Of a stretch of 64,000 bases of DNA, positions 53,478-61,995 are shown one piece after another. The stretch lies in assembly GCA_052148715.1 (NCBI GenBank), contig JBKQHQ010000008.1:1-64000 (forward strand), in the 5' to 3' direction. This stretch comes from JBKQHQ01 sp052148715 (GTDB lineage: Bacteria > Pseudomonadota > Alphaproteobacteria > Rhizobiales > Xanthobacteraceae). Below the pieces are notes generated by a model, which was not told the origin of the DNA, searched no databases, and was given only the letters and a program-made list of their open reading frames with translations. How positions within the stretch are numbered: the stretch's first letter is position 1; every line of letters begins with the position of its first letter. The position numbers and the translations under genes were made by a program.

Positions 53478-55094
53478 ATGAAGCGTCGAGAATTTCTGCA
53501 GTCGATGACCGCCCTTGCCGCCGGCGGCGTATTGCCGGCGCCTGCGATCTGGTCCCCGGCGAAGGCGCAATCTCGGCAGGAGACGCTTCTGATCGTTTCC
53601 GAAAGCGGGCCCAACAATCTCGACATCCACGGCATCGGGACCAATGTGCCCGGCTACGAGGTCTCGTGGAATTGTTACGACCGTCTGATCAGTCACGAGA
53701 TGAAAACGGTGAACGGCACGCCGTATTACGACCGCGACAAGTTCAAGATGGAGCTTGCCGACGACATGAACATCGGCGACATGTCGGTGACCTTCAAGCT
53801 GAAAAAAGACGCAACCTTCCACGACGGCACGCCGGTTACCGCCAAGGACGTCAAATGGTCGTTCGACCGCGCCGTCACCGTGGGCGGCTTTCCGACCTTC
53901 CAGATGGGCGCTGGCTCACTCACCAAGCCCGAGCAATTCGTGGTGGTCGACGACAACACCGTGCGCGTCGACTTCCTCAAGAAGGATCGCCTCACCATTC
54001 CCGATCTGGCGGTGATCGTGCCTTGCGTCCTGAATTCGGGGCTGGTGCAGAAGCACGCGACCGAGGCGGACAAGTGGGGCCTCGAATACACCAAGCAGAA
54101 CACCGCCGGCAGCGGCGCCTACCGCGTCGTCAGCTGGAACGCGAATACCGAGGTCATCCTGGAGCGCAACGATAACTGGAAGGGCGGGCCGCTGCCGAAG
54201 GTCAAGCGCATCGTGTGGCGCATTGTGCCGTCCTCCGGCAACCGGCGGGCGCTGCTCGAGCGTGGTGACGCCGACATTTCCTATGACTTGCCGAATAAGG
54301 ATTTTGTCGAGCTCAAGGACGCCAACAAGCTCAGTATCATTTCGACGCCCTATTCGAACGGCATCCAGTATATCGGCATGAACGTCACTCAGCCTCCGTT
54401 CAACAATCCCAAGGTACGTCAGGCGGTGGCTTACGCGATCCCGTATCAGAAGATCATGGACGCCGTGCTGTTCGGCCTCGCCAAACCGATGTTCGGCGCC
54501 CCCGCCGGCACGGCGATCGAGGTCGCATGGCCGCAGCCGCACGGCTACAACACCGATATTGCCAAGGCGAAGACGCTGCTCGCGGAGGCCGGGTATCCGA
54601 ACGGCTTCGAAACCACGCTGTCGTTCGATCTCGGCTTCGCCGGCGTGAATGAGCCGCTCTGCGTGCTCACACAGGAAAGCCTCGCCCAGATCGGCATCAA
54701 GTGCACAATCAACAAGATCCCTGGGGCCACCTGGCGCACCGAGCTCAACAAGAAGGTCTTGCCGCTCTATACCAACGTGTTCTCCGGTTGGCTCGACTAT
54801 CCTGAGTATTTTTTCATCTGGTGCTATCACGGCAAGAATTCGATCTTCAACACCATGAGCTACCAGTCGCCGGCGATGGACGCGTTGATTAACGGCGCCG
54901 TTGACGCGGCGGCGGTGGGCAACAAGGCGGACTACGCGAAGGACGTGAAAGGTTTCGTCGATCTCGCCTTCACCGACATGCCGCGCATCCCGCTCTATCA
55001 GCCCTATGTGAACGTCGCGATGCAGAAGAGCGTGTCGGGCTACCAATACTGGTTCCATCGGCGTCTCGATTATCGCGCGCTGGTCAAGGCGTGA
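53478..55094 (+). CDS. dipeptide/oligopeptide-type ABC substrate-binding protein (Tat-exported)
   Basis: SBP_bac_5 family periplasmic binding protein, 538 residues. It starts MKRREFLQ, a twin-arginine signal, followed by a hydrophobic stretch and an AKA-Q cleavage near residue 31, so it is likely exported folded through Tat. The family signature appears in VTFKLKKDATFHDGTPVTAKDVKWSFDRA and YNTDIAKAKTLLAEAGYPNG. Ligands in this family range from peptides to nickel, opines and hydantoins. ATG 53478. First gene of a four-gene operon under a -24/-12 promoter, divergent from xdhA, so the ligand may be a nitrogen compound other than a peptide. Confidence 0.92.
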   Translation: MKRREFLQSMTALAAGGVLPAPAIWSPAKAQSRQETLLIVSESGPNNLDIHGIGTNVPGYEVSWNCYDRLISHEMKTVNGTPYYDRDKFKMELADDMNIGDMSVTFKLKKDATFHDGTPVTAKDVKWSFDRAVTVGGFPTFQMGAGSLTKPEQFVVVDDNTVRVDFLKKDRLTIPDLAVIVPCVLNSGLVQKHATEADKWGLEYTKQNTAGSGAYRVVSWNANTEVILERNDNWKGGPLPKVKRIVWRIVPSSGNRRALLERGDADISYDLPNKDFVELKDANKLSIISTPYSNGIQYIGMNVTQPPFNNPKVRQAVAYAIPYQKIMDAVLFGLAKPMFGAPAGTAIEVAWPQPHGYNTDIAKAKTLLAEAGYPNGFETTLSFDLGFAGVNEPLCVLTQESLAQIGIKCTINKIPGATWRTELNKKVLPLYTNVFSGWLDYPEYFFIWCYHGKNSIFNTMSYQSPAMDALINGAVDAAAVGNKADYAKDVKGFVDLAFTDMPRIPLYQPYVNVAMQKSVSGYQYWFHRRLDYRALVKA

Positions 55095-55119
55095 GCGCAC
55101 GGCGATAAGGAGCGTCAGC

Positions 55120-56133
55120 GTGCTGAGCATGGTCTTCAAGCGGCTCCTGGTCGCGGTGCCGAGCCTCGTCGGGGTGGTGATCGTCACTTTCCTGTTGACG
55201 CGGGCGCTGCCCGGCGATCCGGCGGCCTATTTCGCGGGACCCGCCGCGACCAAGGAAGCGGTTGAGCAGATTCGTGTGAAGCTCGGTCTCGACAAGCCGC
55301 TGATTGTTCAGTTCGGCCGCTACGTCGCTGATCTGGGGCGCGGCGACCTCGGCAATTCGCTCACCACCGGCCAACCGGTCTTGACCGAGATCAGAACGCG
55401 GCTTCCTGCGTCGGCGGAGCTCACGCTGCTCGGTCTCATCGTATCCATGGTGGTCGCAGTGCCCCTCGGCATCCTCGCGGCGACGCGGCCGGGCTCACTC
55501 GTCGACCATGCCTGCCGCATCCTGGCGACGGCGGGCGTATCGCTGCCGGTGTTCTTCACCGGGCTGATTCTGGTCTATGTCTTCTATTACCTGCTCGGCA
55601 TCGCGCCGGCGCCGCTTGGGCGCCTCGATATCTTCTTCAGCCCGCCGCCGCAGGTGACCGGCTTCTATCTGATCGACAGCCTGATCGCCCGCGATCTCGA
55701 GCTCTTTGTCGCCAGCTTCAAGCAACTCTTCCTGCCGGCCCTCACGCTCGCGATCTTTTCGCTCGCGCCGATAGCGCGCATGACCCGCGCCTCGATGCTG
55801 GCCGTGCTCGCCTCGGAGTTCGTGCGCACGGCGCGCGCGAGCGGTCTTTCACCCTTTACGGTGATCGTTACCTATGCGTTCCGCAATGCCATGCTGCCTG
55901 TCATCACCACGCTCGGCATGGTCTTCTCGTTCCTGCTCGGCGCCAATGTGCTGGTCGAAAAAGTCTTCGCCTGGCCGGGCATCGGCTCATTCGCAGTCGA
56001 GGCTCTCATCGCGTCGGACTTCGCCCCGCTGCAAGGCTTCGTGCTCACCATGGCGGTGATGTATGTCGCGCTCAATCTCGCGATCGATATTCTCTACGGG
56101 CTGATCGATCCGCGCGTCAGGGTCGAGGCATGA
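55120..56133 (+). CDS. dppB: dipeptide-type ABC permease, DppB-like
   Basis: Inner-membrane permease of 337 residues with six helices. Opening block is MVFKRLLVAVPSLVGVVIVTFLLTRALPGDPAAYFAG; the EAA-type loop is EFVRTARASGLSPFTVIVTYAFRNAMLPVITTLG. GTG 55120 is taken as start because AAGGAG ends seven bases before it; ATG 55129 is in frame. It overlaps the next gene by four bases (ATGA). Confidence 0.94.
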   Translation: MLSMVFKRLLVAVPSLVGVVIVTFLLTRALPGDPAAYFAGPAATKEAVEQIRVKLGLDKPLIVQFGRYVADLGRGDLGNSLTTGQPVLTEIRTRLPASAELTLLGLIVSMVVAVPLGILAATRPGSLVDHACRILATAGVSLPVFFTGLILVYVFYYLLGIAPAPLGRLDIFFSPPPQVTGFYLIDSLIARDLELFVASFKQLFLPALTLAIFSLAPIARMTRASMLAVLASEFVRTARASGLSPFTVIVTYAFRNAMLPVITTLGMVFSFLLGANVLVEKVFAWPGIGSFAVEALIASDFAPLQGFVLTMAVMYVALNLAIDILYGLIDPRVRVEA

Positions 56134-57023
56134 GCGAGCTGTCGCTGCCGAAGGACCTCGCGCGGTCCACGAGCGGCTTGACCGCAATGTTCCAGCACGC
56201 CCGCTACGTGTTGCGCGACAACGCCGTCACGGGCTTTGCCTTCGCTCTGTTCCTTCTGATCGTGTTGGCCGCGCTCCTCGGCCCCATGATCGTCCCCTAC
56301 GATCCGCTGGCAAGCGATACCGTGGCGGCGCTCAAGCCGCCCTCGCTCGCCCATTGGTTCGGCACCGATCAAATCGGGCGCGACGTGTTCAGCCGAGTGA
56401 TCGTCGCGACCCGGCTCGACTTCTTCATCGCGATCGCCTCGGTTGTTCTCGTGTTCCTGATGGGCGGGCTCGCCGGGGTCGCTGCCGGCTTTTACGGCGG
56501 TTGGACCGACCGCATCGTCGGCCGCATCGCCGATACCATCATGGCGTTCCCGCTGTTCGTGCTCGCGATGGGCATCGTAGCCGCACTCGGCAACACGGTG
56601 GAGAACATCATCCTTGCGACGGCGATCGTGAATTTCCCGCTCTATGTGCGCGTTGCCCGGGCCGAGGCGAATGTGCGGCGCGAGGCAGGATTCGTGCTGG
56701 CCGCGCGGCTCTCGGGCAATAGCGATGCGCGTATCCTGCTTGGGCAGATCCTGCCCAACATCATGCCGATCATGGTGGTGCAAATGTCGCTGACCATGGG
56801 CTACGCCATCCTCAATGCCGCGGGCCTGTCGTTCATCGGCCTCGGCGTGCGGCCGCCGACTGCCGAATGGGGAATCATGGTGGCCGACGGCTCCGCCTTC
56901 ATGGTCTCGGGTGAATGGTGGATCGCCTTTTTTCCCGGTGCCGCGCTGATGGTCGCGGTGTTCTGCTTCAACCTCCTCGGCGACGGGCTGCGCGACATCG
57001 TCGATCCGCAGCGGCGGACCTGA
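56130..57023 (+). CDS. dppC: dipeptide-type ABC permease, DppC-like
   Basis: Permease of 297 residues. Typical N-terminal region before TM1, then the PYDPLASD.....LKPPSLAHWFGTDQIGRDVFSRVI block (about residues 53-92) seen in DppC/OppC proteins, and the EAA loop VRREAGFVLAARLSGNSDARILLGQILPN. The ATG overlaps the dppB stop. Only 8 bases separate its stop from the ATPase gene. Confidence 0.94.
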   Translation: MSELSLPKDLARSTSGLTAMFQHARYVLRDNAVTGFAFALFLLIVLAALLGPMIVPYDPLASDTVAALKPPSLAHWFGTDQIGRDVFSRVIVATRLDFFIAIASVVLVFLMGGLAGVAAGFYGGWTDRIVGRIADTIMAFPLFVLAMGIVAALGNTVENIILATAIVNFPLYVRVARAEANVRREAGFVLAARLSGNSDARILLGQILPNIMPIMVVQMSLTMGYAILNAAGLSFIGLGVRPPTAEWGIMVADGSAFMVSGEWWIAFFPGAALMVAVFCFNLLGDGLRDIVDPQRRT

Positions 57024-57031
57024 GAGGCGCG

Positions 57032-58783
57032 ATGACGGCGATCCCACTCCTCGATGTCCACGATCTTACCGTCGAGTTCGCGACGCGGCGCGGCATCGTG
57101 TGCGCGGTCGAGGCGGTGAATATCTCGATCGCCAAGGGCGAGACCGTCGGCATCGTCGGCGAATCCGGATCCGGCAAATCGGTGACCTCGTACGCGGTGA
57201 TGCGCATCCTCGATCGCGCCGGGCGGATCGCCGACGGCTCGATCATGTTCACCGGCATCGACGTGCGCACGGCGAGCGAAGAGGAGATGCGCACGCTGCG
57301 CGGCCGCGAGATCTCCATGATCTTCCAGAACCCGCGCGCGGCGCTCAACCCGATCCGCAAGGTCGGCCGCCAGATCGAGGACGTGCTCGCCAACCACGTC
57401 CAGGTCGATTCCATGAAACTGACGGACAAGGCGATCGAGATTCTCGACCAGGTCCGTATCGCCCGTCCGCGCGAGCGCTACCACGCCTATCCGTTCGAGC
57501 TTTCCGGCGGGATGTGTCAACGCGTGGTCATTGCGCTGGCGCTCGCCTGCCGGCCGCAGCTGCTGATCGCCGATGAGCCGACCACGGGCCTCGACGTGAC
57601 CACGCAGAAGGCGGTGATGGATCTCGTGGTCGAGCTGACGCGCGAGCGTGGCATGTCGACCATCCTCATCACCCACGACCTTGGCCTCGCCGCGACCTAT
57701 TGCGATCGGGTCGTCGTGATGGAGAAGGGCCATGTGGTCGAAACCGCGACGTCGCGGGCGATCTTCGTGGCGCCGGCCCATCCTTATACCCGCAAACTCA
57801 TGCGTGCGACGCCGCGCCCGGGTGTCACGCTGCATGAGCTTCTGCCGGAGGAGGACGCGACGACCGCTCCCTCGATCTCTCCCGCCGCGCCGCCTGCGCC
57901 TGATTTAGGCAAAGGCAACGGTCCGCTGCTCCTGGTCGAGAAGCTCGTGAAGGAGTATCCGCGCAAGGGCCCCGGTGGAACGCTTGCAAAGGTATTCGGC
58001 CGTTCGCCCGCGCCCGAGCCGGAAACTTTTCGCGCGGTCGACAGCATCAGCTTTTCGATCGCCCGCGGCGAGAGCGTCGGCCTGGTCGGAGAATCGGGCT
58101 GCGGCAAATCGACGACGTCGACGATGATCATGCGCCTCATTGACAAGACCGATGGGGTGATCATGTTCGACGGCGAGGATATCGGCGCGATCCCGGCCAA
58201 GAAATTCGCGCGCCTGCCGTTGCGCAAGCGCATTCAGATGGTTTTTCAGGACCCCACCGACAGCCTCAATCCCCGCTTCACCGCGGCGCGGGCGATCGCC
58301 GATCCGATCCTGCGGCTCGGCGACGTGAAGGGCCGCGGCGCGGTGCGGGCGCGCTGCGAGCAGCTCGCCGATCAGGTCGGCCTTCCGCGCGATCTGCTGG
58401 CGCGCTTTCCGCACCAGCTCTCCGGCGGACAGAAGGCCCGCGTCGGCATCGCCCGCGCCATCGCGCTCAACCCCGACCTCGTGATTCTCGACGAGCCGAC
58501 GGCGGCGCTGGACGTTTCGGTGCAGGCGGTCGTCCTCAATCTGCTGCAGAAGCTGAAGGTCTCGCTCGGGATGAGCTATCTCTTCGTCTCGCACGACCTT
58601 AACGTGGTACGGCTCCTGTGCGATCGCGTCATCGTCATGCGCGCCGGACGGGTCGTCGAGCAAGGACCCACCGAACGGGTGCTGGTGGCGCCCGAAGCCG
58701 ACTACACGCGCGAGCTTCTGGCCGCCATCCCGCATCCAAGCTTTGAAAAGTCGCAGGCCGTAGGGCGGAGTAGCGAAGCGTAA
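57032..58783 (+). CDS. fused dipeptide-type ABC ATPase (DppD-DppF)
   Basis: A single 583-residue protein carrying both ATPases usually made as DppD and DppF. Domain 1 (about residues 5-260) has Walker A GESGSGKSVTS, signature LSGGMCQRVVIALA and Walker B LLIADEPTTGLD. A linker with a Pro/Ala-rich stretch near 280-300 joins domain 2, with GESGCGKSTTS, LSGGQKARVGIARA and LVILDEPTAALD. Both sites look active. The oligopeptide C-terminal motif (HPYTRKLM; DYTRELLAAIPHP) follows each domain. The last eight codons and the stop come from a dispersed palindrome (58758-58795). Confidence 0.93.
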   Translation: MTAIPLLDVHDLTVEFATRRGIVCAVEAVNISIAKGETVGIVGESGSGKSVTSYAVMRILDRAGRIADGSIMFTGIDVRTASEEEMRTLRGREISMIFQNPRAALNPIRKVGRQIEDVLANHVQVDSMKLTDKAIEILDQVRIARPRERYHAYPFELSGGMCQRVVIALALACRPQLLIADEPTTGLDVTTQKAVMDLVVELTRERGMSTILITHDLGLAATYCDRVVVMEKGHVVETATSRAIFVAPAHPYTRKLMRATPRPGVTLHELLPEEDATTAPSISPAAPPAPDLGKGNGPLLLVEKLVKEYPRKGPGGTLAKVFGRSPAPEPETFRAVDSISFSIARGESVGLVGESGCGKSTTSTMIMRLIDKTDGVIMFDGEDIGAIPAKKFARLPLRKRIQMVFQDPTDSLNPRFTAARAIADPILRLGDVKGRGAVRARCEQLADQVGLPRDLLARFPHQLSGGQKARVGIARAIALNPDLVILDEPTAALDVSVQAVVLNLLQKLKVSLGMSYLFVSHDLNVVRLLCDRVIVMRAGRVVEQGPTERVLVAPEADYTRELLAAIPHPSFEKSQAVGRSSEA

Positions 58784-58795
58784 TCCGCCCTACGG
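58758..58795. repeat. 12-bp palindromic dispersed repeat at the 3' end of the ATPase gene
   Basis: Perfect arms CCGTAGGGCGGA (58758-58769) / TCCGCCCTACGG (58784-58795) around a 14-base loop containing TAGCGAAGCG. This is a widespread bacterial repeat. It overlaps the final codons and TAA of the ATPase gene and lies 6 bases from the convergent DUF2478 remnant, so it may serve as a terminator. Confidence 0.8.
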
Positions 58796-58801
58796 GTGCG
58801 A

Positions 58802-59389
58802 TCACTTGAACAATTCGCAGGCGCGGTGGTCGGGCTTGATCCTAGGTGAGTTGCCGCGCGAGACGCCATTCCACCAACCAAGCACCGGGTCGAGCGTCCA
58901 ATCCAACTTGATGGTCATGCGGTTGGAGAACCGCGTCCAGCGCTCGAATTCGAACTCGGGAACGGCGATGATGAGCGGGGTTTCGGTCTCGGAAGCGGCC
59001 ACGATCGCATCACGAAAGCCGCGCCCCCCGCTACTTCCAGAGGCCCGAAACGATTGACGACGACGGCGTCGACGCCGCGCCTGATTGATGCGCTGACGTG
59101 GCCTCCCATTCGATCCAACCAATCCCCGTCGAAGCGACAACGGCTGTTTCCCACAACGTCATTTTCTGCGCGCGACATCCACCACCTGCCCGCTGTCGAG
59201 CACCATGACCCTGCGGTGCGTCTCGTCAAACAAGCGATCGCGCAATTGAATCAATCCACACGCCCGTTGACCGTTATCCGCCAAGTGTCTGGCGAATTCG
59301 CAGAGAACGAGGTCGGGGCGATCGCCGCTGGCGTAGACCAGAGCGGCTATGTCGCCGTCGGCATCGGCGATTGCCCCCTCCGCGCTCAT
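58802..59389 (-). pseudogene. DUF2478 family protein, broken by two frameshifts
   Basis: Reading three frames in succession reconstructs one DUF2478 protein of about 195 residues. Frame one (from ATG 59389) gives ADGDIAALVYASGDRPDLVLCEF...RRVMVLDSGQVVDVARR. After the A-run at 59162-59165, frame two gives NDVVGNSRCRFDGDWLDRMGG...AVVVNRFGPLEVAGG. After the six-C run at 59024-59029, frame three gives RGFRDAIVAA...LIIAVPEFEFERWTRFSNRM...WWNGVS. One extra A and one missing G explain both shifts. DUF2478 proteins are often coded beside molybdate transport genes; this one follows a DUF2325 gene with a ModE-like box. The indels may be real or sequencing errors. Confidence 0.8.
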
Positions 59390-59440
59390 GCAAGCACCGG
59401 AGCTTTCGCGGGCGGTTATACGTGGCCTTATAGGAGACCT

Positions 59441-59456
59441 GAGCATGATCATGCTC
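59441..59456. other. perfect 16-bp palindrome between DUF2325 and DUF2478 genes
   Basis: GAGCATGATCATGCTC reads the same on both strands. It lies in the 81-base gap between the stop of the DUF2325 gene (59471) and the ATG of the DUF2478 frame (59389). There is no T tract; an operator or an mRNA element is possible. Confidence 0.4.
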
Positions 59457-59470
59457 CGCTGTGGGCACGG

Positions 59471-60775
59471 CTATTCCGCGGCGATTCCCGTCTCGAGGCC
59501 TTGGAAGATCATCGTCAGTGACGACATGAGTGCTGCGAGGCTGGCGGTTCTCAGGGGCTGGTAAGGTTTTTCCAGTTGCCGGCAGAGCCGCTTGATCGTG
59601 GCAACGGCGTCGTGGCTGATGCAGTCGATCGGGAAGCATAGGACATCGGCTCTGCCGATGAGGCCCGGGAGCAGGGACGAGCCTTGCTCGATCCCGCCAT
59701 CGTGGTGGAGGAAGCGCCCGCCGGCTCGTTCCACCAGCGCTCTGAGCTGCGGAATCTGATGCGTCCGGCCGCCGACATACAGTATCGTCCGTCCGCAAAG
59801 ATCGAGGGTTCCTTCGTCGTTGGTTCCGGGCTCGAGAAGCCGGATGACATGATTCTCGATCAATTCGATATCTCGACGAAAGGCATCTCGGTCGGCTTCC
59901 GCCATCTGTAATGCCGTTTCGGTCTTCTTCAGGGTGGCTGACATTGCATTCAGCCGCTGCTCCAGGCGCTCCCGGCGCGCGGTCTCCTGGCCGAGCTTCC
60001 TGTTCACCTCCGCTACAACGCTTCTGAGCGTCTCGGTTTCGCGGTCGGCCTCGAAGCGCTGGACCCCGTCGTCGACCCGGCGGATCAGCGCCTCGTTGAG
60101 CCTGCGGATGGTCTCGTCCCGGGACGTGAAGCCGTCGCGCAATTGCTGCTGTTGCCGGTTGAGCTTCTCGTTCAGCGCAACGTTTTCCTCTTCCAGTTGC
60201 CGCAGCCGGCGGATATCCGCCCGATTGGCGGCGCCGACCAGATGCGAAAGCATGTGCACGTCCCGGAAGACCTTCTTCACAACCGCCTCGGTCGCGACCG
60301 GATGGCTCAGAAGCGCCCAATAGGCGCCTGGGATATCGCCGCTCTGGACCGACTCGTTCCACAGCCGCAGCAGCGCCTCCTCGTCCTTCGCTCTGGCATA
60401 TTGCTTGATCGGGGAGGCGTGCCGCTTGTCGAGCGCCCGCTGCAACAGCTTTGCTCCGGCTTCGCGGCGGCCGGCCAGCGTGACCCCGATGACGTGAAGC
60501 TCGTGGTCATCGGCAGTCTCAGCTCCGGTCACGTCCAGACGCACGAGCACATGGCGCAGCTCGGCGTTCGACAGGCAAGTGCCGATGATCGAGCAATGCA
60601 GGGTGTCCGCCAGCTCCCAAATCTTGCTGCGCCTGGCCGGTTGCCCGGACAGGGTGTCGAAAGGCGCAAGCGGCCGCAGCACAACGCCCGACGGCCGATC
60701 GAGCCTCACCAGCGGAACCGAAACGGTCGCCGTGAGGAGATTTGCCGGGCGCGTCGTTGGCAGCAATGGGGACAC
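59471..60775 (-). CDS. DUF2325 domain protein with central coiled coil
   Basis: A 434-residue protein of unknown function. The N-terminal part (to about residue 190) contains the conserved KIWELADTLHCSIIGTCLS and GAYWALLSHPVA blocks. A long coiled coil spans about 190-320 (heptads rich in Leu, Arg, Glu). The C-terminal DUF2325 domain (about 330-420) has GRTILYVGGRTHQIPQLRALVERAGG and the DVLCFPIDCISHDAV block, which looks like a nucleotide/metal-binding Rossmann-like fold. The start at GTG 60775 has no clear ribosome-binding site and may be further in. The ModE-like box at 60785-60810 directly upstream indicates control by molybdate. Confidence 0.82.
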   Translation of the reverse strand: MSPLLPTTRPANLLTATVSVPLVRLDRPSGVVLRPLAPFDTLSGQPARRSKIWELADTLHCSIIGTCLSNAELRHVLVRLDVTGAETADDHELHVIGVTLAGRREAGAKLLQRALDKRHASPIKQYARAKDEEALLRLWNESVQSGDIPGAYWALLSHPVATEAVVKKVFRDVHMLSHLVGAANRADIRRLRQLEEENVALNEKLNRQQQQLRDGFTSRDETIRRLNEALIRRVDDGVQRFEADRETETLRSVVAEVNRKLGQETARRERLEQRLNAMSATLKKTETALQMAEADRDAFRRDIELIENHVIRLLEPGTNDEGTLDLCGRTILYVGGRTHQIPQLRALVERAGGRFLHHDGGIEQGSSLLPGLIGRADVLCFPIDCISHDAVATIKRLCRQLEKPYQPLRTASLAALMSSLTMIFQGLETGIAAE

Positions 60776-60784
60776 GGTTCTGGC

Positions 60785-60810
60785 TCGCTATATTTTCATA
60801 GATATAGCGA
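60785..60810 (-). promoter_or_regulatory. ModE/Mop-type molybdenum box
   Basis: Perfect inverted repeat TCGCTATAT (60785-60793), N8, ATATAGCGA (60802-60810). This has the same arm length, spacing and bases as the known ModE operator layout (CGTTATAT-N8-ATATAACG type). It ends ten bases before the GTG of the DUF2325 gene, a position where a bound regulator would block transcription. Confidence 0.8.
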
Positions 60811-60938
60811 TTATGACCGAGAAAGGCGCCGATGGAAAGGGGCAAATGTCGCAATATCCGAGGCGACGGTCGGAGAGGGGATAAGACCAACGTTGACTGT
60901 TTGCCGCTGCGGGTCAGCCGGCCGCAAGCGGACGCCGC

Positions 60939-61952
60939 CTATAGGCGATGCTGCGGATTTTCTTCGCTGTCGAGGTGCGCCATCTGCGCCGCATCGTAGC
61001 GTGTTCCGGCCGTCAGGCTCGGCTGCACCGCGGCATCAATGCGCGCCAGATCGCCGGCGTCCAGGCCCAGATCAAGCGATGCGAGCGTTTCGCTGAGCTG
61101 ATCGCGGCGGCGGGCGCCGATGATCGGCACGATATCCCGTCCGCGCGACCGCACCCAGGCAATGGCGAGTTGCGCAGTGCTGGCCCCTTTTTCATCTCCA
61201 ATCCGACGCAACGCTTCCACCAAGCCCAGATTTCGTTCGAGGTTGCCGTGTTGGAAGCGAGGCATACGGACCACGCGGAGGTCACCCTTCGTGCCGGCCG
61301 CCGGCACTCGTCCGCTCAGGAGACCGCGCGACAGCACGCCGTAAGCTGTGATGGACATTCCGAGTTCACGCACGGTGGGAAGGATCGCGGCCTCAATGCC
61401 GCGACTCATCAATGAATATTCGATTTGCAGATCTGCGATCGGATGCACGGCGTGGGCGCGGCGAATAGTTTCGGCGCCTACCTCCGACAGGCCAATATGG
61501 CGCACATACCCGGCGCGAACCATATCGGCGATTGCGCCGATCGTGTCCTCGATCGGCACGGCTGGATCGACCCGAGCGGGACGATAGATGTCGACGTAAT
61601 CAGTGCCAAGGCGACGCAGCGTGTAGGCAAGGAAATTCTTCACAGCTTGCGGCCGGCCGTCATTTCCGCCCCAAGCGCCCGCCGGATCGCGCATTGCGCC
61701 GAATTTTACCGAGATGACGATACGCGAGCGCGGGATGCCTTCCAGTGCCCGGCGGATCAGCATCTCATTATGGCCCATGCCGTAGAAGTCGCCGGTGTCG
61801 AGGAGCGTAACACCGGCCTCGATCGCGCTGCGGATGGTGGCGATGCTCTCGGTGTCGTCTGCGGGTCCATAGATGCCGGGAGACATGCCCATGCAGCCAA
61901 GGCCAACGGCCCCGACCACGGGCCCGTTTCGACCGAGTGTCGTCGTTTGCAT
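60939..61952 (-). CDS. aldo/keto reductase (first of a tandem pair, conserved His replaced)
   Basis: NADPH-dependent (beta/alpha)8-barrel reductase of 337 residues. The catalytic Asp and Tyr are in LLDTGDFYGMGHNE and the Lys in VISVKFG. The position of the tetrad histidine, normally in a QHR motif before VDP, reads PAR here (IYRPARVDPAVPIED). This replacement is seen in a subset of these reductases and may change substrate range. ATG 61952. The paralogue at 61996 lies 43 bases upstream on the same strand. Confidence 0.88.
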   Translation of the reverse strand: MQTTTLGRNGPVVGAVGLGCMGMSPGIYGPADDTESIATIRSAIEAGVTLLDTGDFYGMGHNEMLIRRALEGIPRSRIVISVKFGAMRDPAGAWGGNDGRPQAVKNFLAYTLRRLGTDYVDIYRPARVDPAVPIEDTIGAIADMVRAGYVRHIGLSEVGAETIRRAHAVHPIADLQIEYSLMSRGIEAAILPTVRELGMSITAYGVLSRGLLSGRVPAAGTKGDLRVVRMPRFQHGNLERNLGLVEALRRIGDEKGASTAQLAIAWVRSRGRDIVPIIGARRRDQLSETLASLDLGLDAGDLARIDAAVQPSLTAGTRYDAAQMAHLDSEENPQHRL

Positions 61953-61995
61953 GTTGGTGCCGTGATGCCTGTGTGGCTTCCCTCGAACGTCTCAG

